Positions 20,878 to 29,318 of a DNA stretch of 64,000 nucleotides are shown piece after piece. Where the stretch lies: the NCBI GenBank assembly GCA_964542455.1, contig CAZIUC010000002.1, positions 1 to 64,000 on the forward strand, in the 5' to 3' direction. This stretch comes from PFJX01 sp964542455. Its GTDB lineage: Bacteria; Pseudomonadota; Gammaproteobacteria; Burkholderiales; Thiobacillaceae. Positions within the stretch are counted from its first letter, which is position 1. Each line of letters begins with the position of its first letter. The position numbers and the translations under genes are program-made. The notes under the pieces were generated by a model. It did no database searches and was not told the DNA's origin. It saw only the letters and a list, made by a program, of their open reading frames with translations.

Positions 20878-21777
20878 TCAGTGCATCACCAGCCAGACAC
20901 CGGCCAGGCCCAGCACCATCGGCCAGCGCCAGACGACCGCCAGCACATCTTCGGTGCGGTAGCGGGGAAAGACGAAAGCCATGCTCATGGGAATGGCGAC
21001 GACGGCAAACAGCTTGAGAATGAAGAACAGCCAGTTTTCGCCGCCGCCGAGAAACATCGAGACGTAGACCGCGCTGGCGGTGAAAAGTTGGAAGCACTGC
21101 ATGACGAACAGGCCGCCGAGATGCTTGCCGCCCATTTCCACCATCGGCCCGGTGGCGATTTCGGCCGGCGCGACATAGATCTCGAACGGCTGTTTGCCGA
21201 GCATGGCATAGAGCGTGAACAGTCCGGCGATGGCCAGTAGCGGCATTTCCGTGACGCCCCAGGTCGCGATGCCGCCAGCCTGCTGCGCGGCGATGACCTC
21301 AATCAGGTTGTTGCTGCCGTAGAACCAGGAGGCGCCGAAGATGATGACGACGAAGGGGATGTCGTAAGCCAGCATGGCGGTGAGCGCGCGGGCGATACCG
21401 ATCGAGCCGTTCGGGTTGGCGCACTGGCCGACGCCCAGTGCCAGGCCGAGCGAGGGAATCATCGTCACATAAGCGAGGGTGAGCAGGCCGGCCTTGTCGG
21501 CGATGCCGTTCATGCCCGGCACCGGCAGCATGGTTTCGGCGGCGATGTAGCCGCCCACCGCCATGATGATGCCGATGTCATGCAGGAGACCGTGCGAGCT
21601 CTGCGTCTTCTTGGCGTAGAGCTTGATGATGTCGTACAGCGGTTGCAGCAGCGGCGGGCCGACGCGGCGCTGAATCTTCGCCGCGATCTTGCGCATCATC
21701 AGCACCATGAACATGCCGATGGTGAAGGCCACCAGGGGCATCACGGCGAGTTCGATCAAAAGTTCCATCATGTTCAT
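20878..21777 (-). CDS. NuoH/EchB-like membrane subunit
   Basis: A 299-residue protein with about eight membrane helices. It has the quinone-site/loop region of the NuoH family: KIAAKIQRRVGPPLLQPLYD, then KQPFEIYVAPAEIATGPMVE. It anchors the cytoplasmic arm to the antiporter-like membrane arm. The start at 21777 overlaps the upstream stop as ATGA; two further ATGs at 21771 and 21768 are alternatives. The long upstream extension of the frame is shadow sequence. Confidence 0.9.
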   Translation of the reverse strand: MNMMELLIELAVMPLVAFTIGMFMVLMMRKIAAKIQRRVGPPLLQPLYDIIKLYAKKTQSSHGLLHDIGIIMAVGGYIAAETMLPVPGMNGIADKAGLLTLAYVTMIPSLGLALGVGQCANPNGSIGIARALTAMLAYDIPFVVIIFGASWFYGSNNLIEVIAAQQAGGIATWGVTEMPLLAIAGLFTLYAMLGKQPFEIYVAPAEIATGPMVEMGGKHLGGLFVMQCFQLFTASAVYVSMFLGGGENWLFFILKLFAVVAIPMSMAFVFPRYRTEDVLAVVWRWPMVLGLAGVWLVMH

Positions 21778-23633
21778 CTCCAGACCATCCAGCCCAGGCC
21801 GAGCACGGCGGCGACCAACAGCGTCAGCGTGGGTACCGCCTGGCGATACCAGGCCTGCATGAGCGACGCGGCCAGATCGGTCGCGGACACCAAGGCGGAT
21901 TCCAGCCAGGTGAAACTGCTTCTGTAGAGCGGGCCGATGCGATGCATCAGGCCGGCGTAGAAGTGGTCGCTGTAGTGGTAGCGCACATCGGCGGAAAGGA
22001 AGTGGCCGCCGGCATAGTTGTCGAGTTGGTGGACGCGCTTGGAACGGCCGCCGAAACCGTAGAACAGCAGCGCGCCGACGCCGAAGCCGGCGAACAGCAC
22101 GCCGACGATCCACAGCATGTCGAGACTGCCGCGCGGCGATTCGATACCGCCCAGCGTATACGCCATCACCGGCAGGCCCAGCGCGGCCTGCGCGTCAGCC
22201 ACCCAGGACAGCGCCAGCCCGGGCGCCACGCCGGTGACGAAGGCCAGGATCACCAGCGCCAGCATGGGCACGGTCATGCTCCAGGGCGCCTCGCGGATGT
22301 GTTCGTGTTCGGCGCGCAACTGCCCCAGGAAGGTGTTGTGGATCAACTTGTAGACACTGAGGATGGTGCCCAGCGTGCCGATCACGGTCATCAGGAACAA
22401 TAGCGGCCGGCCTTCCACCATCAGCGAGCGATAGACCAGCCATTTCGAGACGAAGCCGTTCATCGGCGGCAGACCGGCGAGACCGATGATGCCCAGCAGC
22501 ATCACCAGGAAGGTCAGCGGCATGCGCGTCACCAGGCCGCCCAGGGAATTGAGGTCGGCGGTGCCGGTACGGTGCATCACCGCGAACACGGCGAGCACCA
22601 GCGCCGCCTGGTAGGTGGCGTAATTGAAGACATGCAGCAGGCCGCCGGCGCTGCCGGTGGCGTCGCCCATGACGATGCCGAGCAGCATGTAACCGCCCTG
22701 GCCGATGCCGTGCCAGGCCAGCAGATAGCGGGCGTCGTTCTGCTTCAGCGCGGTGAAGGTGGGCAGCACGATGGTCAGAGCGGCGATCCAGGCAAGCAGG
22801 TCGCGGGCGCTGAACAGGCCGTCGATGAAGGCCAGGTCGGCCACGCGCGACAGCGTCATCAGTTTGACCAGCAGGATTCCCAGCGCGAACAGGCCCATGC
22901 GCGCCGAGATGGCGCCGAGGAAGGCCGTTCCCGGACCCGCCGCCTCGGCATAGGCCGGCGCCTGCCAGAGGTGGAAGGGCAAGAGGCCCATCTTGATCGA
23001 GAAGCCGACGCCGAACAGCGCCAGCAACAGGGCTAGTTGGGCGTTGCCCAGGGTCACCATGACGCGGGACAGTTCCAGCAGGTCGAGGGTGCCGGTCCAG
23101 GCCAGGGTCAGCACCAGGCCGCCAAGCACCGCCATCGCGCCGCCCATGGCATAGGGCACGTAGCGAAGCGCGGCGCGCAAGGCTTTCTCACCGCCTTGCG
23201 CCATGAGCAGGAAGCCGGCCCAACTGGTGAGTTCCCAGCCGATGAAGAAGGCGATCAGATCCTTGCTGCTCAGCAACAACAGCATCGCCAGCACGTTGCC
23301 GGCCAGGGCGGCGTGCAGCCAGCGCGGGTTGTGGCCGTCGGCCTTGTAGCGTTCACCCCATTCGCCACTCATATAAACGTTCGCGGCGAGCGCCGCGCCG
23401 ACGGTGATGAGCGCGAAGTAGCGGCCGAAGCCGTCGAGTTGCCAGCCCACCGGCCGGCCGAATATCTCCATGGCCACACTGGCCGCCATGGGCAGGTCGC
23501 TACCCGCCAGCAGGACGAGCTGGCCGGTGAACAGGATGCCCGCCAGCCAGGGGTAGGCCCGCGCCTGGCCGAACAGCAAGGCGGCCAGCAGCATCAGGGC
23601 GGAGAGGGACAAGAGCAGATCGAGCGCGTTCAT
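21774..23633 (-). CDS. NuoL/HyfB-like antiporter subunit
   Basis: A 619-residue polytopic membrane protein of the proton-antiporter family. The functional glutamate lies in FIGWELTSWAGFLLM and a conserved lysine in SIKMGLLPFHLWQAPAYAE. Further helices with charged residues follow to a C-terminal amphipathic part. It would translocate protons or sodium as part of the membrane arm. It overlaps both neighbours by four bases. Confidence 0.9.
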   Translation of the reverse strand: MNALDLLLSLSALMLLAALLFGQARAYPWLAGILFTGQLVLLAGSDLPMAASVAMEIFGRPVGWQLDGFGRYFALITVGAALAANVYMSGEWGERYKADGHNPRWLHAALAGNVLAMLLLLSSKDLIAFFIGWELTSWAGFLLMAQGGEKALRAALRYVPYAMGGAMAVLGGLVLTLAWTGTLDLLELSRVMVTLGNAQLALLLALFGVGFSIKMGLLPFHLWQAPAYAEAAGPGTAFLGAISARMGLFALGILLVKLMTLSRVADLAFIDGLFSARDLLAWIAALTIVLPTFTALKQNDARYLLAWHGIGQGGYMLLGIVMGDATGSAGGLLHVFNYATYQAALVLAVFAVMHRTGTADLNSLGGLVTRMPLTFLVMLLGIIGLAGLPPMNGFVSKWLVYRSLMVEGRPLLFLMTVIGTLGTILSVYKLIHNTFLGQLRAEHEHIREAPWSMTVPMLALVILAFVTGVAPGLALSWVADAQAALGLPVMAYTLGGIESPRGSLDMLWIVGVLFAGFGVGALLFYGFGGRSKRVHQLDNYAGGHFLSADVRYHYSDHFYAGLMHRIGPLYRSSFTWLESALVSATDLAASLMQAWYRQAVPTLTLLVAAVLGLGWMVWR

Positions 23634-25114
23634 TGCGCGACTCCAGACAGGGTGGCGGTGGAGGGGAGGACGCGCGCCACATAGGCGGCGCCATCGCTCA
23701 TCTGCGTCGCCATTCGCCCGAGCGGGGCGGCGAGCAGGGGCGCGGCCAGGGCCGCGGCCAGCAATAGCGCCGCGAAAATGCCGCTACCCGCCAGGGCGGC
23801 CGCCGGCTGCGCATTGTTCGACGCGGTGCCCACGTCATTGCTCTCACGGCCATACATCACGCCGATGACGCGGAACAGATAGACCGCCTCGACCACCGTG
23901 GTCACCAGCACGACCAGGCCGGCCAGCAGGGTGAGGTTGTCCGCTTGCGCCGCCAGACCCGACAGCAGCAGATACTTGGCCCAGAAACCCGGCAGCGGCG
24001 GCACACCGATCAGCGACAGCGCGAACAGCACGAAGAGGGCCGCGCCCAGGGGCGAACGCCTGGCTGCGCCGGCGAGTCGCGCAAGCCCGCCGCCCCAGCG
24101 CTCGGCCAGCAGGAACAGCGCCGGCTTGACCAGCAGATGATGCAGGGCGATGGCCAGCCCGGCCGCCAGTCCGAGCGGGCCGGGAATGGAGAAAGCGATG
24201 AAGGCGGCGCCGAGTTGGCCGATCGACGACCAGGCCAGCATGCGCTTGATGTCGCGCGCCCGGTAAGCGGCGAACTCGCCCGAGATCATGCCGAGCATGC
24301 CGAGGACCAACAGGGCTTCGCGTGCCTCGGGCAGCGGGAACACCAGCACCAGCAGACGCGCCACGACGAGCAGGGCCAGTTTGGAAACCAGACCGGCGAG
24401 CAGGGCCGAAACACGCGCCTCGGCCGTGGCATAGACCTCGGGCGCCCAGGTGTTGACCAGGAACAGTTCGGCCTTGACGCCCAGCCCCAGCAGGATCAGG
24501 AAGAAGGCCGCCAGCCCGAATGGGTCATGCAGCGTTTGTGGCGCCAGATCGGCCAGATGCGCCAGGTTGAGGGTGCCGCTGCGGAAGTAGATGAGGGTGA
24601 TGCCGATCAGCGCCAGGAGGGAGCCGAGACTGCCGAGGATCACATAGCGGAAGGTGGCGACCTGCGCCGCCGCCGTGCGGCTGCCGGCGGCGAGGCCATA
24701 GCTGGTCACGGCCGCCAGTTCGTAGAAGACATAGACGTTGAACAGGTCGCCCGAGACCGCCAGGCCACCACAGGCGGCGGCGAGCACCAGGGTCAGCGAT
24801 TGCTTGCGGTCGAGATTTTCGCCCGCGTCGTCGCGCCACGGCCACAACAGCAGGGTGACCAGCGCCACGGCCAGGACGAACAGGGCGGCGACGCCATCGA
24901 CATAAAACACGATACCCAGAGGCGGACGGAAGCCGCCCACCGCCAACACCAGGGGTTCGATAAGCGATGCCTGCCACAGAACCAGGCCCAGCGCGGCCAC
25001 GGCCAGCAACGCCAGCGGCCCGACCAGGCGGCGCAGCACGCTGGGAACCAGCGGCAGCAGGAAAGCCGCGAGCAAGGGGAGGGCGACCACCAGAGCGATG
25101 AGGGAGGGGTTCAT
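23630..25114 (-). CDS. MrpD/NuoN-like antiporter subunit
   Basis: A 494-residue polytopic antiporter-like subunit. Typical features are the glutamate in YVFYELAAVTSYGL, the lysine in VKAELFLVNTWAPEVYATAE and the later ARDIKRMLAWSSIGQ. It is the second large ion-translocating subunit of the operon. The start at 25114 overlaps the MrpC-like stop (ATGA). Confidence 0.9.
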   Translation of the reverse strand: MNPSLIALVVALPLLAAFLLPLVPSVLRRLVGPLALLAVAALGLVLWQASLIEPLVLAVGGFRPPLGIVFYVDGVAALFVLAVALVTLLLWPWRDDAGENLDRKQSLTLVLAAACGGLAVSGDLFNVYVFYELAAVTSYGLAAGSRTAAAQVATFRYVILGSLGSLLALIGITLIYFRSGTLNLAHLADLAPQTLHDPFGLAAFFLILLGLGVKAELFLVNTWAPEVYATAEARVSALLAGLVSKLALLVVARLLVLVFPLPEAREALLVLGMLGMISGEFAAYRARDIKRMLAWSSIGQLGAAFIAFSIPGPLGLAAGLAIALHHLLVKPALFLLAERWGGGLARLAGAARRSPLGAALFVLFALSLIGVPPLPGFWAKYLLLSGLAAQADNLTLLAGLVVLVTTVVEAVYLFRVIGVMYGRESNDVGTASNNAQPAAALAGSGIFAALLLAAALAAPLLAAPLGRMATQMSDGAAYVARVLPSTATLSGVAQ

Positions 25115-25593
25115 CCTTGTGCTCCCTTGTTATGAGCGAGGCGCGCGGGTGGGGAGATCGGCGGCAAAGGGCGTCCACCGGCGGGCGCGTGCAGGCTGGT
25201 GGCGGGCGGGGCGCCGGCCGCGGTGTCGATGTCGGCTTCCATGCGCGAGCGCATGACGCTCATGTCCAGGGTGCCGTAGGCGGCATAGGCGCGGATGGCC
25301 AGGCTGAGCGAGAGTGCCTGCACACCGACGCCGATGACGATGGCGGTGAGCACCATCGCCTGGGGAATCGGGTCGACCATGGCCGCCGTCATCGACTGTC
25401 CCGACTCGATGATGGGCGCGATCGCATCGCGCCGGAAACCCACCAGGACCAGCAACAGATTGGCGCCGGCTTCGGCCAGCGACAGCGCCAGCACGATGCG
25501 GAAGAGATTGCGTGACAGCACCAGGCCGCCGATGCCGAGGGCGATCAGGCCAAGGGCGCCGATCAGCAGGGTGTAAAGGGCGAATTCGCTCAT
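25111..25593 (-). CDS. MrpC/NuoK-like subunit
   Basis: A 160-residue protein with three membrane helices in the first 105 residues and the MrpC signature DPIPQAMVLTAIVIGVG. The C-terminal 50 residues are proline/alanine-rich and probably soluble, which is longer than usual for the family. It overlaps both neighbours by four bases. Confidence 0.9.
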   Translation of the reverse strand: MSEFALYTLLIGALGLIALGIGGLVLSRNLFRIVLALSLAEAGANLLLVLVGFRRDAIAPIIESGQSMTAAMVDPIPQAMVLTAIVIGVGVQALSLSLAIRAYAAYGTLDMSVMRSRMEADIDTAAGAPPATSLHAPAGGRPLPPISPPARLAHNKGAQG

Positions 25594-26285
25594 GGGGTCG
25601 GCTCCTCTTCGCTCATCCGTAGCAGCAGGTTGGCCAACTCCGCGCCGACCTTGAGGCCGACGGCGAGATAGAGGAGGGGCAGGGTGCCGGCCGAGAGCAG
25701 CGTGCCCAACTGGCCGGTGCCCAGCAAGGGTGTGAGAAAGGCGCGATCGACGGCCAGCGCCGCCAGGCCGGTGACGATGAATACGGCGCCCGCCAGGCCC
25801 TCGACCCAGGCCATCGCCGCATGCGAGACGGTTTCCGTCGGACGCGCCAATACCGGTAGCACAAAGGCGGCCGCGAGTACCACGCCGCCCTGGAAACCTC
25901 CGCCAGGCGTCAGGTGGCCATGCACGATGATGTAGAACCCCACCACCAGCAGTAGCGGAAACAGGAGATCGACTCCCGCTTGCAGGATGAAGCCGCCGGG
26001 TTCGCGAGGCACGGCGGCACCCGCGCCTCGCGCGCGGCCGAGTACCAGGCCGACGGCCGTGGCGGCGGCGAACAGGATGGATAACTCGCCCAGCGTGTCG
26101 ATGCCGCGATAGGCCAGCACGACAGCCGTGACGATGTTCGCCGCGCCCACCGTGTTTGCCGCTTCATTGAGCACCGCCTGGCCGGCCAGCATGGTCGGCG
26201 CGCCCAGCGGCTGGCTGGTGAACAGCACGAACAGCAGAAAAGCGAAGCCCGCGGCAAATAGCAGAGCGCCGTAGCGGGTCAGCAT
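25590..26285 (-). CDS. MbhE-MrpB fusion subunit
   Basis: A 231-residue membrane protein. Residues 1-85 resemble MbhE/the end of MrpA (GAANIVTAVVLAYRGIDTLGE). Residues from about 100 form an MrpB domain (VHGHLTPGGGFQGGVVLAAAF). The start at 26285 (MLTRYGALLF) is preferred to the longer frame because the extra residues are basic and non-hydrophobic. It overlaps the DUF4040 gene by seven bases. Confidence 0.88.
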   Translation of the reverse strand: MLTRYGALLFAAGFAFLLFVLFTSQPLGAPTMLAGQAVLNEAANTVGAANIVTAVVLAYRGIDTLGELSILFAAATAVGLVLGRARGAGAAVPREPGGFILQAGVDLLFPLLLVVGFYIIVHGHLTPGGGFQGGVVLAAAFVLPVLARPTETVSHAAMAWVEGLAGAVFIVTGLAALAVDRAFLTPLLGTGQLGTLLSAGTLPLLYLAVGLKVGAELANLLLRMSEEEPTP

Positions 26286-26569
26286 GAGGACTCTCCCGCG
26301 TCTTCCGAATCCTGCTGTACTTCGATACGCCACAAGCCGAGTCGCTTGGCGGCCAGAGCCAGCAACAGGCCGCTCAGGCCGGCGCCGACGGCCGCTTCGG
26401 TCAACGCCACGTCGGGCGCGCGCAGAATCACAAAGAACACCGATACGCCCAGTGACACCAGCGCGGTGGCCACGGCGGCGCCCAGCAGGTTTTCCAGGAA
26501 CAGCGCGGCGCCAGCCCCCGCCAGCACCAGCACCACCATTACGAGAATGATCAGATCAGCCCAGGCCAT
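26279..26569 (-). CDS. DUF4040 (MbhD, MrpA C-terminal-like) subunit
   Basis: A 96-residue protein with three membrane helices and the family core FFVILRAPDVALTEAAVGAG. It corresponds to the small domain found at the end of MrpA or as MbhD in membrane-bound hydrogenases. The start at 26569 lies one base past the stop of mnhG and has a purine-rich site upstream; 26590 is an alternative. Confidence 0.85.
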   Translation of the reverse strand: MAWADLIILVMVVLVLAGAGAALFLENLLGAAVATALVSLGVSVFFVILRAPDVALTEAAVGAGLSGLLLALAAKRLGLWRIEVQQDSEDAGESSC

Positions 26570-26570
26570 A

Positions 26571-26873
26571 TCAGTGCTCGCCTTTGTCATGTGTTTGCCA
26601 CGGTCGCACACCAGCCCGGAACAGGGCGCGGGCGATCACCGAGGAGCCGACCGGATTGGTCAGCAGCAGGAGCACGCCGATGGCCGCCAGTTTGGGCCAC
26701 CAGTCCGGCCGCAACAGCGCGACCCCCAGTAGCGTGGCCAGCACGCCCAGCGTCACCGCCTTGGTGCCCGTCTGTATGCGGTTGTAGACATCCGGCATGC
26801 GCCAGAGGCCCAGCGCGCCAAGCAAGCAGAACAGGGCGCCGACCAGAATCAGGAGACTGCCTATCACGCTCAT
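26571..26873 (-). CDS. mnhG: MrpG/MnhG subunit
   Basis: A 100-residue protein with three membrane helices and the family motif LGLWRMPDVYNRIQTGTKAVTLG (given here only as its core). It is one of the small subunits of Mrp antiporter modules, and also part of MBH/MBX-type complexes. It overlaps the mnhF stop by four bases. Confidence 0.9.
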   Translation of the reverse strand: MSVIGSLLILVGALFCLLGALGLWRMPDVYNRIQTGTKAVTLGVLATLLGVALLRPDWWPKLAAIGVLLLLTNPVGSSVIARALFRAGVRPWQTHDKGEH

Positions 26874-27142
26874 GCTCGTTTCCCCGTTTCGATGATGCGC
26901 GCCAGCGCGACGATGCCGACAAAGGCCAGCACGCTATAGATCAGCGCCACATCGAGATAAAGCGCGCTTTCCAGGAGTGGCGCCAGGACCACCAGTATGG
27001 CCGTGGCGATCACCGTCAGGATGTCGGCCGCCACCAGCCGATCGGGTGTGGCCGGCCCGCGCGCGAAGCGCAGCAAACCCAGCAGGATCGCGGCGGCGAA
27101 CACGATCAGCGCGGCAAACTGGATGAACAGGGCTGCTGTCAT
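26870..27142 (-). CDS. mnhF: MrpF/MnhF subunit
   Basis: A 90-residue protein with three membrane helices and the MrpF motif RFARGPATPDRLVAADILTV. The start at 27142 (MTAALFIQF) overlaps the mnhE stop as ATGA; the upstream part of the frame is shadow sequence. Small membrane subunit of the Mrp module. Confidence 0.9.
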   Translation of the reverse strand: MTAALFIQFAALIVFAAAILLGLLRFARGPATPDRLVAADILTVIATAILVVLAPLLESALYLDVALIYSVLAFVGIVALARIIETGKRA

Positions 27143-27756
27143 CGCACGAATCTCCGCAAGTGACGCTCGAAATCGCCGGCAATGGCGGCGGTGGCCGCTT
27201 CCATGTCGATGTTCGGCGGGCAATCGATCCAGTGGATGGTCAGCAGCTCATCCTCGACATCCACCGTCAGGGTTCCCGGCGTCAGCGTGATGCTGTTGGC
27301 GAGCAAAAGGCGGCCCAGCGCGGAGGTCAGGCCGGTACGCACTGTAACCACACCAGGCCGTATCGGCAGATCGGGCGACAGCACACGCCGCGCCACGTCG
27401 ATATTCGAGCGGACCAGCGCGATACTGAATACCCAGCAATAGATAAGTAGCGCGCCGGGCAGGATGAACGACCAGCGTACGCCCGCGAAAATGCCGCTTC
27501 TGGCGTAAGCCAGCGCACCCACCACAACGGTCACCAAAGCACCGACAACGAGTTCCTGAGTATCCAGGGTGCCGGTCAGCAACAGCCAGAGAGCCGCCGC
27601 CATCAATAACAAGGTCAGACCGGTCGCGGTCGCGGGCAGTTGATAAATGCTCAATTGGGGAGAATCCACCGCCGGGCGCTCGGTTATGTGCTCCCGCCTG
27701 GATTGGCTCTCGTCGGATCTAAGTAAGTGACCACGTTTTTTTCTGCTCAAGTGCAT
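27139..27756 (-). CDS. mnhE: MrpE/MnhE subunit
   Basis: First gene of the operon. Two or three membrane helices begin near TGLTLLLMAAALWLLLTG, and the C-terminal half carries the MrpE core (LANSITLTPGTLTVDVEDEL). The start is uncertain: 27756 gives a soluble lead of about 35 residues that the family normally lacks, and no strong ribosome-binding site decides between it, 27777 and 27831. Confidence 0.82.
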   Translation of the reverse strand: MHLSRKKRGHLLRSDESQSRREHITERPAVDSPQLSIYQLPATATGLTLLLMAAALWLLLTGTLDTQELVVGALVTVVVGALAYARSGIFAGVRWSFILPGALLIYCWVFSIALVRSNIDVARRVLSPDLPIRPGVVTVRTGLTSALGRLLLANSITLTPGTLTVDVEDELLTIHWIDCPPNIDMEAATAAIAGDFERHLRRFVR

Positions 27757-28165
27757 GCCTTGGGGTCTAGGTTTCATTGTGTGCCGGATCACCTGCTCTG
27801 CTGGCAGGTATTCAAGCATTAACCATGCCAATATATATCAGCATGATTTCATTTGTATTAATCGCTGCCTGGGGAGGCGATGCACCAGAAACAGTGCACG
27901 TCACGCATCATCTTTGCCCCTCGCCAGCCCATGCGGTGGTGAGTGCTCAACCTGACATGCGGGTCGAAATTGGCGCGGACGCGGGTATGGGCAAACCAGG
28001 TTGAATCCTGCGGGTCAGAGGGGAAAGCGTTGATCTACACAGTATTTTGGCGCGACCAAAGAGCCGCGCATGATAACAGGGGGGACGTGGTACCCATGTA
28101 GGCAATTTTATGGAGCCGTCCAACTACCTGATGTCATGACTCCCGCTACCGCCCGCGCTACGCGG
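27757..28165. other. Gene-free region between mnhE and the response regulator
   Basis: About 410 bases. The part next to mnhE must hold the promoter of the 13-gene respiratory operon. The part next to the response regulator is where its sensor kinase would be expected, but the frames there are broken within a few codons. I see no supported gene or strong repeat. Confidence 0.5.
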
Positions 28166-28843
28166 TCATTCCGGCACTTCCAGCACATAGCCCATACCGC
28201 GCACGGTACGTATCAATTTGGGCTCGAAAGTTTCATCCACTTTGGCGCGCAGGCGGCGAACTGCAACTTCGACGACGTTGGTATCGCTGTCGAAATTCAT
28301 GTCCCACACCTGGGCGGCAATCAGGGTGCGCGGCAGCACTTCACCCGGACGCCGCGCGAATAGTTCAAGCAAGGCGAATTCCTTGGCGGTGAGGTCGATG
28401 CGCTGGCCGGCGCGACTGACGCGGCGGCGCAGGAAGTCTATTTCCAGGTCGGCATGTTTCAGGTGTGTGGCTTCCGGCGCGGCTCGACCACGGCGCAACA
28501 AGGTGCGCACGCGAGCCAACAACTCAGCAAAGGCGAAAGGCTTTACCAGGTAATCGTCGGCGCCCAGTTCCAGTCCTTTGACCCGGTCATCCACTTGGTC
28601 GCGCGCGGTGAGGAACAGTACCGGCAGGGCATGGCCGGCGCGGCGCAACGCTTTCAGAATCTGCCAACCATCCAGTCCCGGCAGCATCACGTCGAGGATG
28701 ATCAGGTCGTAACCACCCGCGAGCGCCAGATGCAAACCATCGCTACCGTCGCGCGCCAGGTCGGTATTCAGCCCGGCTTCGCTCAGGCCTTGACGGAGGT
28801 AGTCGCCACTTTTGGGTTCGTCTTCGACGATCAGGATTTTCAC
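28166..28843 (-). CDS. OmpR-family response regulator (CusR/CopR-like)
   Basis: A 225-residue transcription regulator. The receiver domain has the acidic pocket (ILIVEDEPKSGDYL), the phosphorylated Asp in DLIILDVMLPGLDGW and the lysine in LVKPFAFAELLAR. The winged-helix DNA-binding domain ends RRLRAKVDETFEPKLIRTVR. The GTG start at 28843 is decided by AGGAG seven bases upstream; the longer frame is not protein-like. Similar proteins control metal-efflux genes. No histidine kinase follows: the ATG overlapping its stop is closed after three codons. Confidence 0.9.
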   Translation of the reverse strand: MKILIVEDEPKSGDYLRQGLSEAGLNTDLARDGSDGLHLALAGGYDLIILDVMLPGLDGWQILKALRRAGHALPVLFLTARDQVDDRVKGLELGADDYLVKPFAFAELLARVRTLLRRGRAAPEATHLKHADLEIDFLRRRVSRAGQRIDLTAKEFALLELFARRPGEVLPRTLIAAQVWDMNFDSDTNVVEVAVRRLRAKVDETFEPKLIRTVRGMGYVLEVPE

Positions 28844-29073
28844 CCCGGTACTCCTGGTTTCTGACGGGTGGTTATTTTGACTGCGTTCGTATTGTCTGAA
28901 GAAATCATTATGATTTTGTTGGCTGCATACCAAATTGTGCCCCACGCCTGTCCATATCCTCTGGCTTCGTCCAAGGCAACGAAGCTCCCCGTGTTAGAAT
29001 TTTCCGCCTTGTTTTATGTTGATCCGGTTGCATATTCGCTCATTACGAAGGTAACCGATTGATTTTTAATATC

Positions 29074-29157
29074 GCGAAAGTGGCGGAATTGGTAGACGCA
29101 CTGGATTTAGGTTCCAGCGCCTTTGGCGTGGGGGTTCGAGTCCCCCCTTTCGCACCA
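29074..29157 (+). tRNA. tRNA-Leu (anticodon UAG)
   Basis: A complete class II tRNA. The acceptor arms GCGAAAG (29074-29080) and CTTTCGC (29147-29153) pair, and CCA is encoded. The anticodon stem CTGGA/TCCAG encloses loop TTTAGGT with anticodon TAG at 29108-29110. The variable arm (CGCC TTT GGCG) is long, as expected for leucine. Confidence 0.97.
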
Positions 29158-29198
29158 GCGACACCTGGTTGTATTCGAGACCATCCCCGTTCGTTTGG

Positions 29199-29215
29199 CG
29201 TTTGTCAGACAAACG
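29199..29215. repeat. Short perfect hairpin after tRNA-Leu
   Basis: CGTTTGTC and GACAAACG are separated by one base. No T-tract follows, so it is not a standard terminator. It lies in the leader region of tig. Confidence 0.35.
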
Positions 29216-29318
29216 GAACTTTCTGGTCTGTATGGCAAACCCCTTGATTTGCCTGCGGATCGGGTTCGAATACGGTCTGGTATGAATCTTGATAACGCAT
29301 TGATTACTTGTGGACAAC

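Noticed and set aside
27777..28004. A 75-codon plus-strand frame that could be a small secreted protein
   Set aside because: It overlaps the start region of mnhE and the promoter region, has no ribosome-binding site, and shows no recognisable family. The possible hydrophobic segment is too weak as evidence.
29199..29215. Terminator for tRNA-Leu or a riboswitch in the tig leader
   Set aside because: The hairpin has a one-base loop and no T-run, and no riboswitch core is visible.
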